A stretch of 64,000 nt of DNA from Deltaproteobacteria bacterium (GCA_016200545.1 JACQEO010000014.1:84472-148471); one strand, 5' to 3'. Counted from the first letter of the stretch, positions 54,845 to 63,880 are shown. Numbers and translations are program-made. The notes: generated by a model from the sequence alone, not told the origin.

Positions 54845-56084
54845 GCGGAACCGTCAGGCGCAGCAGGATGCCGACGGTGAACCAGAGATAAATCACCACC
54901 TCGGCGTCGCCGAAGTTGTACTGCGTGAGGCCGCCGACGAGGAATCCGACGACGGCGAGGAGCGCCGCAAGCGTCAGGCTGCGCGTCGGCTCCGCGGCGG
55001 GGTCGAACGCGCGATAGCCGCGCCACCCACGTCGCACGATCACGGCGAAGAGCGCGACGAACGCGACCAAGCTCACCAGCCCGCCGTCGACCTGCATTTG
55101 CAGGAAGTCGTTGTGCGCATGCGCCGTGGTGTCGGCGTCGGGATAGCGGTCGTAGAAGGACTGGCGGACGGACTTGTAGTTGCCGTACCCCCAGCCGAGG
55201 AGCGGCCGCGCACGCGCCATGTCGAGGTTGGCACGCCAGATCTGCGTGCGGCCGAGGTTGGCGGGAAGGTCGAAGGCCGAGCGGGCGCGCGTCCGGATCC
55301 CGGGGTCGACGCCGACGAGCAGCGCGACTAGGACGGCGAGCCCCGCCCCGGCGGCGATCGCCGTCCGACCGCCGCGCAGCAACCCCATGAGGAGGAGGAC
55401 GACGCCGAACGCCAGCCAGACGCCGCGAGTGACGGAGAAGACGAGCGCGAGAACCATCACGGTCCAGGCGCACAGCAGCGCCAACCGCCGGCGCGGCGTG
55501 AGCGCGCCCGCGAGGATGTAGCCGGTGGCGAACGTCAGCGGAAAGAGGAGATTGTGCGCGTACGTGATGCCCGAAGGATGCAGCCCCTTGGTGCGATAGC
55601 CCTCGCCGAGCCAGAACAGATGAAGGTCGGACGGCTTGCCGACCAGGGCACGGGCCAGATCGAGACCGGTGAAGTGCTGCACGACGCCGTAGACGGCGAC
55701 GACGGCGGCGGCGGCGATCGTGATCGCGATCAGGCGCTCGGCCTCGGCGCGCGTGCGGACGAGGTGATAGGTCGCGAAGTACGCGGCGACGATCCACAGC
55801 CGATCGTAGGAGCGCAGCGAGCGCAGCGGCGCCGGGCAAAACACCGTCGACAGCAAGAGCGCGGCGGCGAGGACGGCGAGCGGGACGTCGAGCGGCGAGC
55901 GCGCGCGCCACGGCACGACGTCCCGACTCATCCCGAGAATCGGCGCCACGACGAACCAGGCGAGCAGGAGCGCGAGCGCGGTCTGCTGCAGCGCGATGCC
56001 GAGCGGCAACGACGCCGCGAAAAACGCCAGCAGCGCCCAGCGCACGCGATCGCCACGGGTCGGTGCAGGCTCAACGGCACTCAT
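54834..56084 (-). CDS. O-antigen ligase/polymerase family (Wzy_C) membrane protein
   Basis: 416 residues with about ten to twelve hydrophobic segments. The Wzy_C region has LLGWGYGNYK followed by a large periplasmic loop with HAHNDFLQ, the His-containing motif of WaaL-type ligases, then QYNFGDAEVVIYLWF. It would join polymerised O-antigen or another polysaccharide to lipid A core in the periplasm. It lies downstream of purA on the same strand, separated by the TTCAC-loop repeat copy D. Co-transcription with purA is possible but not shown. Confidence 0.88.
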   Translation of the reverse strand: MSAVEPAPTRGDRVRWALLAFFAASLPLGIALQQTALALLLAWFVVAPILGMSRDVVPWRARSPLDVPLAVLAAALLLSTVFCPAPLRSLRSYDRLWIVAAYFATYHLVRTRAEAERLIAITIAAAAVVAVYGVVQHFTGLDLARALVGKPSDLHLFWLGEGYRTKGLHPSGITYAHNLLFPLTFATGYILAGALTPRRRLALLCAWTVMVLALVFSVTRGVWLAFGVVLLLMGLLRGGRTAIAAGAGLAVLVALLVGVDPGIRTRARSAFDLPANLGRTQIWRANLDMARARPLLGWGYGNYKSVRQSFYDRYPDADTTAHAHNDFLQMQVDGGLVSLVAFVALFAVIVRRGWRGYRAFDPAAEPTRSLTLAALLAVVGFLVGGLTQYNFGDAEVVIYLWFTVGILLRLTVPLSE

Positions 56085-56112
56085 GGTCGGGGCGGCTCGG
56101 GCCGGGCGCTGA

Positions 56113-56170
56113 GCGGCCGGGATTCACTCCCGGCCGCGAGCCCATCGCGACGCGCAGCGGAGCGGGGGCG
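56113..56170 (+). repeat. TTCAC-loop palindromic repeat, copy D
   Basis: Stem GCGGCCGGGA/TCCCGGCCGC (identical to copy A) with loop TTCAC at 56113-56137, then the tail to 56170, which ends 3 bp before the purA stop codon. It lies between purA and the O-antigen ligase on the minus strand. Copies A and D both end just after the 3' end of a minus-strand gene. Confidence 0.85.
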
Positions 56171-56173
56171 TCA

Positions 56174-57451
56174 TCAGATGAGAATCGTCTCCTCACGCTC
56201 GGCGCCGACCGAGATCATGGTGATCGGCGTCGCGGTGAGTTCCTCGAGGCGCGCGACGTAGCGCCGCGCGTTCACCGGCAGCTCGGCGAGCGTGCGGGCG
56301 GCCGAGAGCGGTGTCGTCCAGCCCGGCATCTCCTCGTACTCGGGAACGACCGCCTCCAAGACCCGCGTGCTTGCAGGCACGCGCGCGAAGCGCTGCCCGC
56401 CGGCGCGGTACCCGGTGCAGATGCGCAGCGGGTCCATGCCGGTCAGGACGTCGAGCTTGGTGAGCGCGATGCCCGTCAGGCCGTTCAATCGTGCCGCCTG
56501 CCGTACCAGGACCGCGTCGAACCAGCCGCAGCGCCGCGGCCGGCCGGTCGTGGCGCCGAACTCGTCGCCGCTCTCGCGCAGGCGCTCGCCGATCGGCCCG
56601 CGCTCCTCGGTCGGAAACGGGCCGTTGCCGACGCGCGTCGTATACGCCTTGCAGATGCCGACGACGGACTGGAAGCTTCCCGGCCCGACGCCGGCGCCGG
56701 CACACACCGCGCCCGACACCGTGTTGGAGGAGGTGACGTACGGATAGGTGCCGTGATCGACATCGAGCATCGTGCCCTGCGCGCCCTCGAAGAGAATGCG
56801 CCGGCCGGCGTCGATGCCCTCCTGAAGGTAGAGCGCGGTGTCGCTGACGTAACGACGCAGGAGATCGCCGTGCCGGCGGTAGGCGTCGTAGATGGCGGCG
56901 AACTCCATCCCCGGCTCCTTCAGGATGGAGCGCAGGTAGATGTTCTTCTCCTCGAGGTTGCGCTCGAGCTTCTCGCGGAAGGTGCCCTCCTCGAGGAGGT
57001 CGACGAAGCGGATGCCGGTGCGCGCCATTTTGTCTTCGTAGGTCGGCCCGATGCCGCGCCCCGTGGTGCCGATCTCGCCCTTGCCGCGCAGACGTTCGCG
57101 CGCGAGGTCGATCGCCTTGTGGTAGGGCATGATGAGGTGCGCCTCGTCACTGATCTTGAGGCAGGCATCGTCGGTGAGGTAGCCGCGCGCACGCAGCGCG
57201 GTCAGCTCCGACACCAGCACCTCGGGATCGACGACGACACCGTTCGCGATGACGCAGATCTTGCCCTGATGGAGAACGCCGGAAGGAATGAGGTGCAGGA
57301 CCGTCCGCTCCTCGCCGACGAGCAGGGTGTGCCCGGCGTTGTTGCCGCCGCCGAAGCGCACGATGATGTCGGCGTCGCGGGCGAGGATGTCGACGATCTT
57401 CCCCTTGCCCTCGTCGCCCCACTGCACGCCGACGACGATCACGGTGCTCAT
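56174..57451 (-). CDS. purA: Adenylosuccinate synthetase
   Basis: 425 residues. Landmarks: GVQWGDEGKGKIVD (GTP P-loop and catalytic Asp), GGNNAGHT, catalytic-His region in LIPSGVLH, GTTGRGIGPTYEDK, GAQGTMLDVDHGTYPYVTSSN, GPFPTE, ATTGRPRRCGWFD and LTKLDVL. It joins IMP and aspartate using GTP to give adenylosuccinate, the first step from IMP to AMP. Length is normal. It follows serA after 7 bp, third in an operon under the ZTP riboswitch. Confidence 0.97.
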   Translation of the reverse strand: MSTVIVVGVQWGDEGKGKIVDILARDADIIVRFGGGNNAGHTLLVGEERTVLHLIPSGVLHQGKICVIANGVVVDPEVLVSELTALRARGYLTDDACLKISDEAHLIMPYHKAIDLARERLRGKGEIGTTGRGIGPTYEDKMARTGIRFVDLLEEGTFREKLERNLEEKNIYLRSILKEPGMEFAAIYDAYRRHGDLLRRYVSDTALYLQEGIDAGRRILFEGAQGTMLDVDHGTYPYVTSSNTVSGAVCAGAGVGPGSFQSVVGICKAYTTRVGNGPFPTEERGPIGERLRESGDEFGATTGRPRRCGWFDAVLVRQAARLNGLTGIALTKLDVLTGMDPLRICTGYRAGGQRFARVPASTRVLEAVVPEYEEMPGWTTPLSAARTLAELPVNARRYVARLEELTATPITMISVGAEREETILI

Positions 57452-57458
57452 CGCGGCC

Positions 57459-59048
57459 TCAGAGCTTCAGCAGCTGCGCGGAGATGATGTCCGGCGACTG
57501 GCGGAGCTCGGCGAGCACCGACTCGGGCACCGTATCGTCGACGTGGAAGAACGAGATCGCGCGCCCGCCGATGCGCTCGCGACCGAGCTCGAGGCCGGCG
57601 ATGTTGATGCCGCGAGCGCCGAGCAGAGTGCCGACGCGGCCGACGACGCCGGGAACGTCGCGGTTGTTGAGCATGAGCACGTAGCCCTCCGGTACTGCTT
57701 CCATGTAGAAATCGTTGATCCGCACCAAGCGCAGGATGTTGCTCCCGAAGAGCGCGCCCTCGACCTCGTGCGTGGCCGACGCGCGCACGACGCTCACCTT
57801 GATCGAATTGACGAAGGCGCTCGATTGGCTGGCGCGCGCCTCCCGCACCTTGATGCCGCGCTCGCGCGCGATCGCCGGCGCGTTCACGTAGTTGACGGCG
57901 GCGTCGAGGAAGGGGCTCAACAGGCCGCGCAGGATCGCGTTGGTGACCGGCCGCCAGTCGAGCTCCGCCACCTGCCCCGCGTACTCGACGCTGAGCTCGG
58001 TCACCGCCTCGGGCGAGAGCTGCGCGAGCAGGCTCCCGAGCTTCTCCCCGAGGCTCAGATGCGGGCGCAGGAGACCGAGCATCTCGCGGCTCACCGACGG
58101 CATGTTGACCGCCGACTCGACCTCGCCGCGCAGCAGGAACTTCGTCACCTGCTCGGCGATCGCCACCGCGACGTTGACCTGCGCCTCGCTCGTCGACGCG
58201 CCGAGGTGCGGCGTCGCAATCACTTGCGGCAAGCGTAGCAGCGGGTGGTCGGCGGGCGGCGGCTCCTCGACGAAGACGTCGAGCGCGGCCCCCGCGACGT
58301 GACCGGAGGTGATCGCGGCGGCGAGGTCCTGCTCGTCGACGATGCCGCCGCGCGCGCAGTTCACCAGGCGCACGCCCTTTTTCATCTTGGCAAGCGCGGC
58401 GCGGTTTACCAGCCCACGCGTTTCCGGCGTGAGCGGGGTGTGGATGGTAATGAAGTCGGCGCGCGCGTAGAGCTCGTCGAGGGTGACGAGCTCGACCTTC
58501 AGGCGCGCCGCCGCCTCCGCGGTGATGAACGGATCGAAGGCGATGATGCGCATGCGCAGGCCCTGGGCGCGCTCGGCGACGATGGTACCGATGTTCCCCA
58601 GACCGACGACACCGAGGGTCTTGTTGCATACCTCGCTGCCCTCGAACTTGTTGCGCTCCCATTTCCCGGCGTGCAGCGAGGCGTCCGCCTGCGGGATCCA
58701 CCGTGCCAAGGCCAACATGAGCGTGATCGTGTGCTCGGCGGTGGTCACGTTGTTGCCGCCGGGCGTGTTCATGACGACGATGCCCTTCTTGGTCGCGGTC
58801 GCGACGTCGATGTTGTCGACGCCGATGCCGGCGCGCCCGATGACGCGTAGGCGTCCCGGCTCGCGCAAGGTCTCGGCGGTGACGCGAGTGCCGCTGCGCA
58901 TCACGAGAGCGTCGTAGGTGCCGATGACGGCGGCGAGCTCCGCGGGCGGCATGCCGGGCTTCGAATCGAACTCGATCTCCGGGCTGCCGCGGAAAACCTC
59001 GACGCCCTCGGGCGCGAGCTTGTCGGTGGCGAGGACACGATAGGTCAT
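57459..59048 (-). CDS. serA: D-3-phosphoglycerate dehydrogenase with ACT domain
   Basis: 529 residues, the long type I form. N-terminal substrate half, NAD-binding GVVGLGNIGTIVAERAQG, catalytic Arg in NCARGGIVDE, Glu in the ALDVFVEEPP block and His in ATPHLGAST. The intervening ASB domain (~310-450) and C-terminal ACT domain (LMLNNRDVPGVVGRVGTLLG to the end) provide serine feedback sites. It oxidises 3-phosphoglycerate to 3-phosphohydroxypyruvate. It is the second gene of the riboswitch-controlled operon, between the aminotransferase and purA. Confidence 0.97.
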   Translation of the reverse strand: MTYRVLATDKLAPEGVEVFRGSPEIEFDSKPGMPPAELAAVIGTYDALVMRSGTRVTAETLREPGRLRVIGRAGIGVDNIDVATATKKGIVVMNTPGGNNVTTAEHTITLMLALARWIPQADASLHAGKWERNKFEGSEVCNKTLGVVGLGNIGTIVAERAQGLRMRIIAFDPFITAEAAARLKVELVTLDELYARADFITIHTPLTPETRGLVNRAALAKMKKGVRLVNCARGGIVDEQDLAAAITSGHVAGAALDVFVEEPPPADHPLLRLPQVIATPHLGASTSEAQVNVAVAIAEQVTKFLLRGEVESAVNMPSVSREMLGLLRPHLSLGEKLGSLLAQLSPEAVTELSVEYAGQVAELDWRPVTNAILRGLLSPFLDAAVNYVNAPAIARERGIKVREARASQSSAFVNSIKVSVVRASATHEVEGALFGSNILRLVRINDFYMEAVPEGYVLMLNNRDVPGVVGRVGTLLGARGINIAGLELGRERIGGRAISFFHVDDTVPESVLAELRQSPDIISAQLLKL

Positions 59049-59060
59049 CGGTCGCCCTCC

Positions 59061-60218
59061 TTACACCGCGCCGACGGGCGGCATGCCGTCCATCAGCACC
59101 GCCTCGGCCGCGCCAACTCCGGTGCCGAAGGCGACGGAATGCCCGTACGCCGCGAGACCCATTTCCAGTGCCGCGATCGCCGTCACCACGTCGAAGGTGC
59201 CGATGTAGCCGAGGTGCGCGACGCGCACGATCTTGCCCTTCAAGTGACCCTGTCCGCCGGCGAAGGTGATTCCGACCTTGTCGCGCAGGTAGCCGACGAT
59301 CTTCCCCGGCACGCCCTCCGGGAGGTAGATGCCGGTCGTCGCCGGGCTCGGACACTCGGGCGCTACCAAGCGGAGGCCGAGCGCCTGCGCGGCGGCGCGG
59401 GTGGCGCGTGCGAGACGCGCGTGGCGCGCGAACACCGCCTCGAGCCCCTCGGCGAACATGAGCCGCAGCGCCGCGTGTGTGCCGCTGACGAGCGAGATCG
59501 CCGGCGTCCACGCCGTCGTGTGCTGCCGCTGGTTGTCGCGCTCGCGCTTCAAGTCGAAGTAGAAGCGCGGCGTCTTCGCCGACGCGTTGGCACGCCACGC
59601 GCGCTCCGAGAGCGCGAGGAACGCCAGGCCGGGCGGCAGCATCAGCGCCTTTTGCGAGCCGGTGATGAGGACATCGATCCCGAGCGCGTCCATCGGCAGG
59701 TCGAGGACGCCGACGGCGGTGATGCCGTCGACGACCAGCAAGGTGTCGCTCGCGCGCGTGAGCCGCGCGATCGCATCGACGGGGTGCAGCACGGTCGTCG
59801 AGGTCTCGGTCGCCTGCACCAGGACGAGGCGCGTGTCGGGGTGCTCGCGCAGCGCACGCGCGACCGCCTCGGGCTCGACGGCGCGACCCCACTCCACCTT
59901 GAGCTCACTCACGGTGAGACCGTAGGCTGCCGCGATCTTGCCCCAGCGCTCACCGAACTTGCCCCCGTTCACCACCAGGACGCGATCGCCCGGCGAGGTC
60001 GTGTTGATGACCGCGGCCTCCATCGCACCGGTGCCCGACGACGCGAGGATCAGCACGTCCTCGCGCGTCTGGAACAGGCGCTGCAATCCCGCCTGCACCT
60101 CGGCGAAGACCGCCTCGAACTGCGGCGTGCGGTGGTGGATGATGGGCTGCGCCATCGCGAGGAGAACCTCGGGTGGCACCGGCGTGGGGCCGGGGGCGAG
60201 CAAATACTTCTTCAGCAT
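59061..60218 (-). CDS. Class V aminotransferase (alanine/serine-glyoxylate type), probable phosphoserine aminotransferase role
   Basis: 385 residues. The start MLKKYLLAPGPTPVPPEV is typical. The PLP lysine is in LITGSQKALMLPPGL (Lys190), preceded by the cofactor-binding VVDGITAVG and SSGTGAMEAA. C-terminal ATTGIYLPEG and RVAHLGYIGTFDVV close the fold. Enzymes of this class next to serA are used by some bacteria for the phosphohydroxypyruvate to phosphoserine step when SerC is absent; that assignment here is from context. It is the first gene of the operon, 23 nt after the riboswitch terminator. Confidence 0.93.
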   Translation of the reverse strand: MLKKYLLAPGPTPVPPEVLLAMAQPIIHHRTPQFEAVFAEVQAGLQRLFQTREDVLILASSGTGAMEAAVINTTSPGDRVLVVNGGKFGERWGKIAAAYGLTVSELKVEWGRAVEPEAVARALREHPDTRLVLVQATETSTTVLHPVDAIARLTRASDTLLVVDGITAVGVLDLPMDALGIDVLITGSQKALMLPPGLAFLALSERAWRANASAKTPRFYFDLKRERDNQRQHTTAWTPAISLVSGTHAALRLMFAEGLEAVFARHARLARATRAAAQALGLRLVAPECPSPATTGIYLPEGVPGKIVGYLRDKVGITFAGGQGHLKGKIVRVAHLGYIGTFDVVTAIAALEMGLAAYGHSVAFGTGVGAAEAVLMDGMPPVGAV

Positions 60219-60241
60219 GGGCTCTCTCTCACGGGTCGGGC

Positions 60242-60280
60242 AAAAAAAAGCCTGGACCTCGTCATCTCAGAGGCCCAGGC
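60242..60280 (-). terminator. Intrinsic terminator of the ZTP riboswitch
   Basis: In RNA sense, GCCUGGGCCUC and GAGGUCCAGGC pair over 11 bp (one G-U) around a UGAGAUGAC loop, and eight U follow. The 5' arm (60270-60280) contains most of the aptamer's pseudoknot/P3 segment GCCUGGGC, so the terminator and ligand-bound aptamer exclude each other. Confidence 0.93.
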
Positions 60281-60342
60281 GTACGGCTCCTGAAGGTCGC
60301 ACTCCCTCGTGGTGCTCCACGCAATCGCCAGTCGTGCGTACC
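60273..60342 (-). ncRNA. ZTP (pfl) riboswitch aptamer
   Basis: In RNA sense the leader reads CGCAC-GACUGGCGA-...-CGUGG-AGCA-CCACG-...-GGGAGUGCG-...-GCC...CGCCUGGGC. P1 pairs CGCAC (60334-60338) with GUGCG (60298-60302), and P2 pairs CGUGG with CCACG. The loop sequence CGCC (60278-60281) can pair with GGCG (60326-60329) as the family pseudoknot. The invariant strings ACUGGCG, ACCACG-GGGAG and CGCCUGGGC are the hallmark of the family. It senses ZTP/ZMP, which accumulates when 10-formyl-tetrahydrofolate is short, and should activate the aminotransferase-serA-purA operon by preventing termination. Confidence 0.94.
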
Positions 60343-60364
60343 AACGTCGTCTTCGAGAGCGGCG

Positions 60365-60393
60365 ACCGTAACGGAGGCCGGATGGAGTGTCAA
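60365..60393 (-). promoter_or_regulatory. Sigma-70 type promoter of the riboswitch operon
   Basis: On the minus strand a perfect -35 TTGACA (60388-60393) is followed after 17 nt by TACGGT (60365-60370) as the -10. Transcription would start near 60358, leaving about 140 nt of leader that holds the whole aptamer and terminator. Confidence 0.7.
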
Positions 60394-60467
60394 GATCGAC
60401 GGCGCAATGCCGCTTGGCGCGCCGCCCCAGGCTGGTGCCGGCGGCGTCCACGTCGTAAATAGCGACG

Positions 60468-62015
60468 ATGCGGAACGGCGACGTGCAGGCGGCGTGGACC
60501 TACCACGACGTCACCAAGCACTCGCCGGAGCGCCTGCGTTGCGATCCGCATCACCTCGATTTCGATACGCAGCCGGTGCCCTACACGCTGTACACGACGC
60601 TCGCACCGCAGCCGCTGCCGCGCGACTGGCCGGTGGCGACGACGCCGGCGCTCGCCGCGATCGCGGGCGCGGCGCGCACGCCGGGCGAGGCTCGCGTGCC
60701 GCGCGTGCCGACGCTCGCGGAGCTCGCGCGGCTCTTGCTTCTGAGCGCGGGCATCACCCGCAAGGTCGTATACGCCAACGGCCACGAGACGTACTTCCGC
60801 GCGGCACCGTGCACCGGCGCGCTCTATCACGTCGATCTCTACGTCGTCTGCGGCGCGTTGCCGGGACTCGACGCCGGCGTTTACCACTTCGGACCGCACG
60901 ACTTCGCCCTCCGTCTCCTCCGACCCGGCGATCACCGGCCGTGGCTCACGGAAGCCAGCGGCGAGGAGCCGGCGATCGCAGCGGCGGCCGCCGTTCTGGT
61001 GTCGGTGTCGACGATCTGGAGGAACGCCTGGAAGTACCGTGCGCGCGCCTACCGGCACTGCTTCTGGGACAACGGCACGCTGCTCGCGAACGCCCTCGCG
61101 GCCGCGGCGGCGGTCGACATGCCGGCGCGTCTCGTCACCGGCTTCGTCGACACGCCGGTCGAGCGCCTGCTCGACCTCGACGGAACACGGCAGCTGGTGC
61201 TGTCGCTGCTCGCGATCGGCGATGACCCGACGCCGCGCCCCGCCGCGGCGGTCGAGCCCGCGGCGCTGGCGCTCGCGACGCAGCCGGCGCGCGCCCCCGT
61301 GATCGCCTACCCGGCGATCACGACCATGCACACCGCCTCGACGCTCGAGTCCGCGGACGAGGTGCGCGCCTGGCGCGCGTCCGCCCTCGATGCGCCCGCG
61401 GCCGAACGCGGCGGCAGGCGCGTTCCCCTGCGTGCGCTCGCCGTGACGCCGCAGGAGACGATCGATGCCGTCATCCACCGCCGCGGCTCGAGCCGCGCCT
61501 TCACCCGCGCCGCGATCGGCTTCGCGGAGCTGTCGACGATCCTGGTGCAGGCGACGCAGGGACTCGAGGCCGACTTCGTGCGTAGCCGGCAGGACTCCCT
61601 CGCCGAGCTCTACCTGATCGTGCACGCCGTCGACGGCCTCGCGTCCGGCACGTACGTCCACCGGCGCGACGACCAGAGTCTGGAGCTCCTTCGTGCCGGC
61701 GACTTCCGTCGCGAGGCGGGCTTCCTGGCGCTCGGACAGGAGCTCGCGGCCGACGCCAGCGTCGATTGCTACCTGCTCGTCGACCTATCACGCACGCTCG
61801 CCGCGCTCGGCAACCGCGGCTACCGGGCGGCGCAGCTCGAGGCCGCGATCACCGGCGGCCGCATCTATCTCGCCGCCTACGCGCTCCGGCTGGGCGCGAC
61901 GGGGCTGACGTTCTTCGACGACGCGGTGACGGATTTTTTCGCGCCGCATGCCGCCGGCAAGAGCGTCATGTTCCTCGTCGCCGTCGGACGGGGACGCGCG
62001 CGGTCGCGACCGTAG
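60468..62015 (+). CDS. Two-domain SagB/ThcOx-type nitroreductase-fold oxidoreductase
   Basis: 515 residues. The N-terminus MRNGDVQAAWTYHDVTKHSP is the typical start of SagB-family proteins, with FDTQPVPYTLY. The first nitroreductase domain (~1-270) has LLLLSAGITRKVVY and PCTGALYHVDLYVV, plus RHCFWDNGTLLANAL. The second (~325-505) repeats the fold: VIHRRGSSRAFTRAAIGFAEL, SLAELYLIVHAVDGLASGTYVH and YRAAQLEAAITGGRIYLAAYALRLGATGLTFFDDAV. SagB-type enzymes oxidise azolines in RiPPs, but no SagC/D or precursor gene is seen here, so a free-standing flavin oxidoreductase is more likely. It is divergent from the riboswitch leader and followed by the TolC-like channel after about 37 bp. Confidence 0.88.
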   Translation: MRNGDVQAAWTYHDVTKHSPERLRCDPHHLDFDTQPVPYTLYTTLAPQPLPRDWPVATTPALAAIAGAARTPGEARVPRVPTLAELARLLLLSAGITRKVVYANGHETYFRAAPCTGALYHVDLYVVCGALPGLDAGVYHFGPHDFALRLLRPGDHRPWLTEASGEEPAIAAAAAVLVSVSTIWRNAWKYRARAYRHCFWDNGTLLANALAAAAAVDMPARLVTGFVDTPVERLLDLDGTRQLVLSLLAIGDDPTPRPAAAVEPAALALATQPARAPVIAYPAITTMHTASTLESADEVRAWRASALDAPAAERGGRRVPLRALAVTPQETIDAVIHRRGSSRAFTRAAIGFAELSTILVQATQGLEADFVRSRQDSLAELYLIVHAVDGLASGTYVHRRDDQSLELLRAGDFRREAGFLALGQELAADASVDCYLLVDLSRTLAALGNRGYRAAQLEAAITGGRIYLAAYALRLGATGLTFFDDAVTDFFAPHAAGKSVMFLVAVGRGRARSRP

Positions 62016-62037
62016 TCATGGAGCACGACAACTCGCT

Positions 62038-62043
62038 GGAGGA
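62038..62043 (+). promoter_or_regulatory. Ribosome binding site that selects the TolC-like start
   Basis: GGAGGA touches a first ATG at 62044 but lies 9 nt before a second ATG at 62053, so the second is the likely start. Confidence 0.55.
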
Positions 62044-62052
62044 ATGCGCACG

Positions 62053-63855
62053 ATGAGATGGGCATGGACGATCGTACTCGGGATGACGCTGGTCACGACC
62101 GCGGAGCGGCCGGCGTGGGGCCAGGAGCCGGACGCAGCAGGCGCGACGGACGCGCCGGGCGCGTCGATGGCCACCACGGACACGGCGACCCCTGCGGCCG
62201 CGCCGGGGCGAGAGCAGGTCGACACCGCGGGCTCGGCCCGCCGTATCGAGGAGCTCGAGCGCGCCCCCTATTTGCCGCAGATCTTCCTGCACCAGTGGCG
62301 GTATCGCGAGCCGCCGATCGCGATGCCCGAGAGCCGCAGCGCCGAGCAGCAGGTCGCTGAGCTGACGCTCGCCGAGGCGATTCACGCCGCGCTCGAGCAC
62401 AATCCCGGCATCGCGGCGCAACGGCTCACGCCGCTCCGGCAGCTCGAGGACGTGCGTATCGCCGAGGCAACCTTCGATCCCGACCTCATCCTCGACGTGA
62501 ACAAAGACCGGACTGAGGCGCCCAACTCCTCCGCGCTCTCCGGCGTCCGCACCAACGTCAGCCAGAACTTCAACGCGAACGTCACTGTCAAGAAGCTCCT
62601 GCGCACCGGCGCCAACTTCGAGATCGACTTCGACAACAACCGGCTCGTCAGCAACGCCAAGTTTCAAGCGCTGGTGCCGCAGTACAAGCCCCAGCTGCTC
62701 TTCTCCCTGAATCAGCCGTTGCTACGGAACTTCGGGGCGAACTTCGCGTACCTGTTGGTCGACATCAGCAACATCACGTCGGAGCAAGCGCAGTACACGT
62801 ATCGGGCGCAGCTCGCCAACTTCGTACAGAGCGTCGTGCTAGCGTACTGGAACGTCGTCAACGCGCGCGAGACGCTGGCGGTGCGTCAGAAGTCGCTGGC
62901 GCTCGCGCAGCAGACGCTGCACGAGAACACCGAGCGCGTCCGCGTCGGCCTGCTCGCGCCGGTCTCGGTGACCGAGGCGCGGAGTCAAGAAGCGGCGCGC
63001 GAGGCGGACGTCATCGTCGCCGAGAACGCGCTCGACGTCGCGCAACGGACGTTGCGGCAGACGGTGTATCTCCACCGCAACGACACGTTCGTCCCGCAAC
63101 GCATCGACCCGGTCGAGCCGTTGCGCGTTGATTCGGTCGTGGTCGATGCCGATCAGGCGCTCGCAGTCGCGCTCGAGCGCAGACCGGAGATCATCGCGCA
63201 AAACCTCGACCTGCGCTCGAAGAACCTCACCGCACGCGTCCGCGAGAACCAGGTTCTTCCTCGGCTCGACGCCATCGGGAGCTTCGGCCTGAACGGCCTC
63301 TCCGGCAACCAGGTGCCCGTCACCCTGAACAACGGCACGGTGACGACGAGCCCCTTCGGCGGAACGTACGGCAAGTCGCTCGACCGGCTCACCTCGACCG
63401 ACTTCTACTCCTACAGCGCCGGCGTCGAGCTCGAGGTCCCGCTCGGCAACGCCAGCGCCAAGGCGCAGTACGCGCAGGCACGCATCGACGTGTCGTCGTC
63501 CGAGCTCAATCGCCGCCAGCTACTGTCGGACGTCACGCTCGAGGTGCAAAAGGCGGTGAACGCCGTCATCACCAACATGAAGCGTCTACGCGCGACGCAC
63601 CTCGCCACCGAGCTCGGCGAGCAGAACCTCCGCGATCAGCAAAAGCGGCTCGACGTCGGCATGGCGACGACCAAGGACATCCTCGACTTCCAAGACCAGC
63701 TCACGACCGCGCGCGGCAACGAGGTCCAGGCCCAGACCGACTACAATGTCTCGCTCGGCGAGCTGGCGCGCGCGCAAGGCACCCTCCTCGATCAGTACTC
63801 GGTCGTGGTGGAGGTTCCGGGGACGCGCTTCGTGCCGTGGTGGGCAAAGTTTTAG
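62053..63855 (+). CDS. TolC-family outer membrane channel protein
   Basis: 600 residues from the ATG at 62053 with a signal peptide (residues ~1-22). The mature N-terminus is a ~90-residue extension rich in Ala, Thr and Pro, followed by LTLAEAIHAALEHNPGIAAQR, the start of the first OEP domain. Long helices (SEQAQYTYRAQLANFVQSVVLAYWNVVNARETL and later TLEVQKAVNAVITNMKRL) form the periplasmic barrel, with strand regions carrying outer membrane barrel segments. It would provide the exit channel of a tripartite efflux pump or type I secretion system; its inner membrane partners are not in the window. Confidence 0.9.
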   Translation: MRWAWTIVLGMTLVTTAERPAWGQEPDAAGATDAPGASMATTDTATPAAAPGREQVDTAGSARRIEELERAPYLPQIFLHQWRYREPPIAMPESRSAEQQVAELTLAEAIHAALEHNPGIAAQRLTPLRQLEDVRIAEATFDPDLILDVNKDRTEAPNSSALSGVRTNVSQNFNANVTVKKLLRTGANFEIDFDNNRLVSNAKFQALVPQYKPQLLFSLNQPLLRNFGANFAYLLVDISNITSEQAQYTYRAQLANFVQSVVLAYWNVVNARETLAVRQKSLALAQQTLHENTERVRVGLLAPVSVTEARSQEAAREADVIVAENALDVAQRTLRQTVYLHRNDTFVPQRIDPVEPLRVDSVVVDADQALAVALERRPEIIAQNLDLRSKNLTARVRENQVLPRLDAIGSFGLNGLSGNQVPVTLNNGTVTTSPFGGTYGKSLDRLTSTDFYSYSAGVELEVPLGNASAKAQYAQARIDVSSSELNRRQLLSDVTLEVQKAVNAVITNMKRLRATHLATELGEQNLRDQQKRLDVGMATTKDILDFQDQLTTARGNEVQAQTDYNVSLGELARAQGTLLDQYSVVVEVPGTRFVPWWAKF

Positions 63856-63880
63856 CCGACTCTTGATTATCCGGTTGTTT

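Noticed and set aside
57448..59892. 814-residue minus-strand frame overlapping serA and the aminotransferase
   Set aside because: It is another frame of the same strand with Arg/His-rich low-information sequence; serA and the aminotransferase fill the region.
61929..61941. T-run near the end of the SagB-like gene as a terminator
   Set aside because: It is inside the coding sequence and has no adjoining GC-rich stem.
60468..62015. RiPP (thiazole/oxazole) cluster based on the SagB-like gene
   Set aside because: No cyclodehydratase, precursor peptide or leader-binding gene was found on either side.
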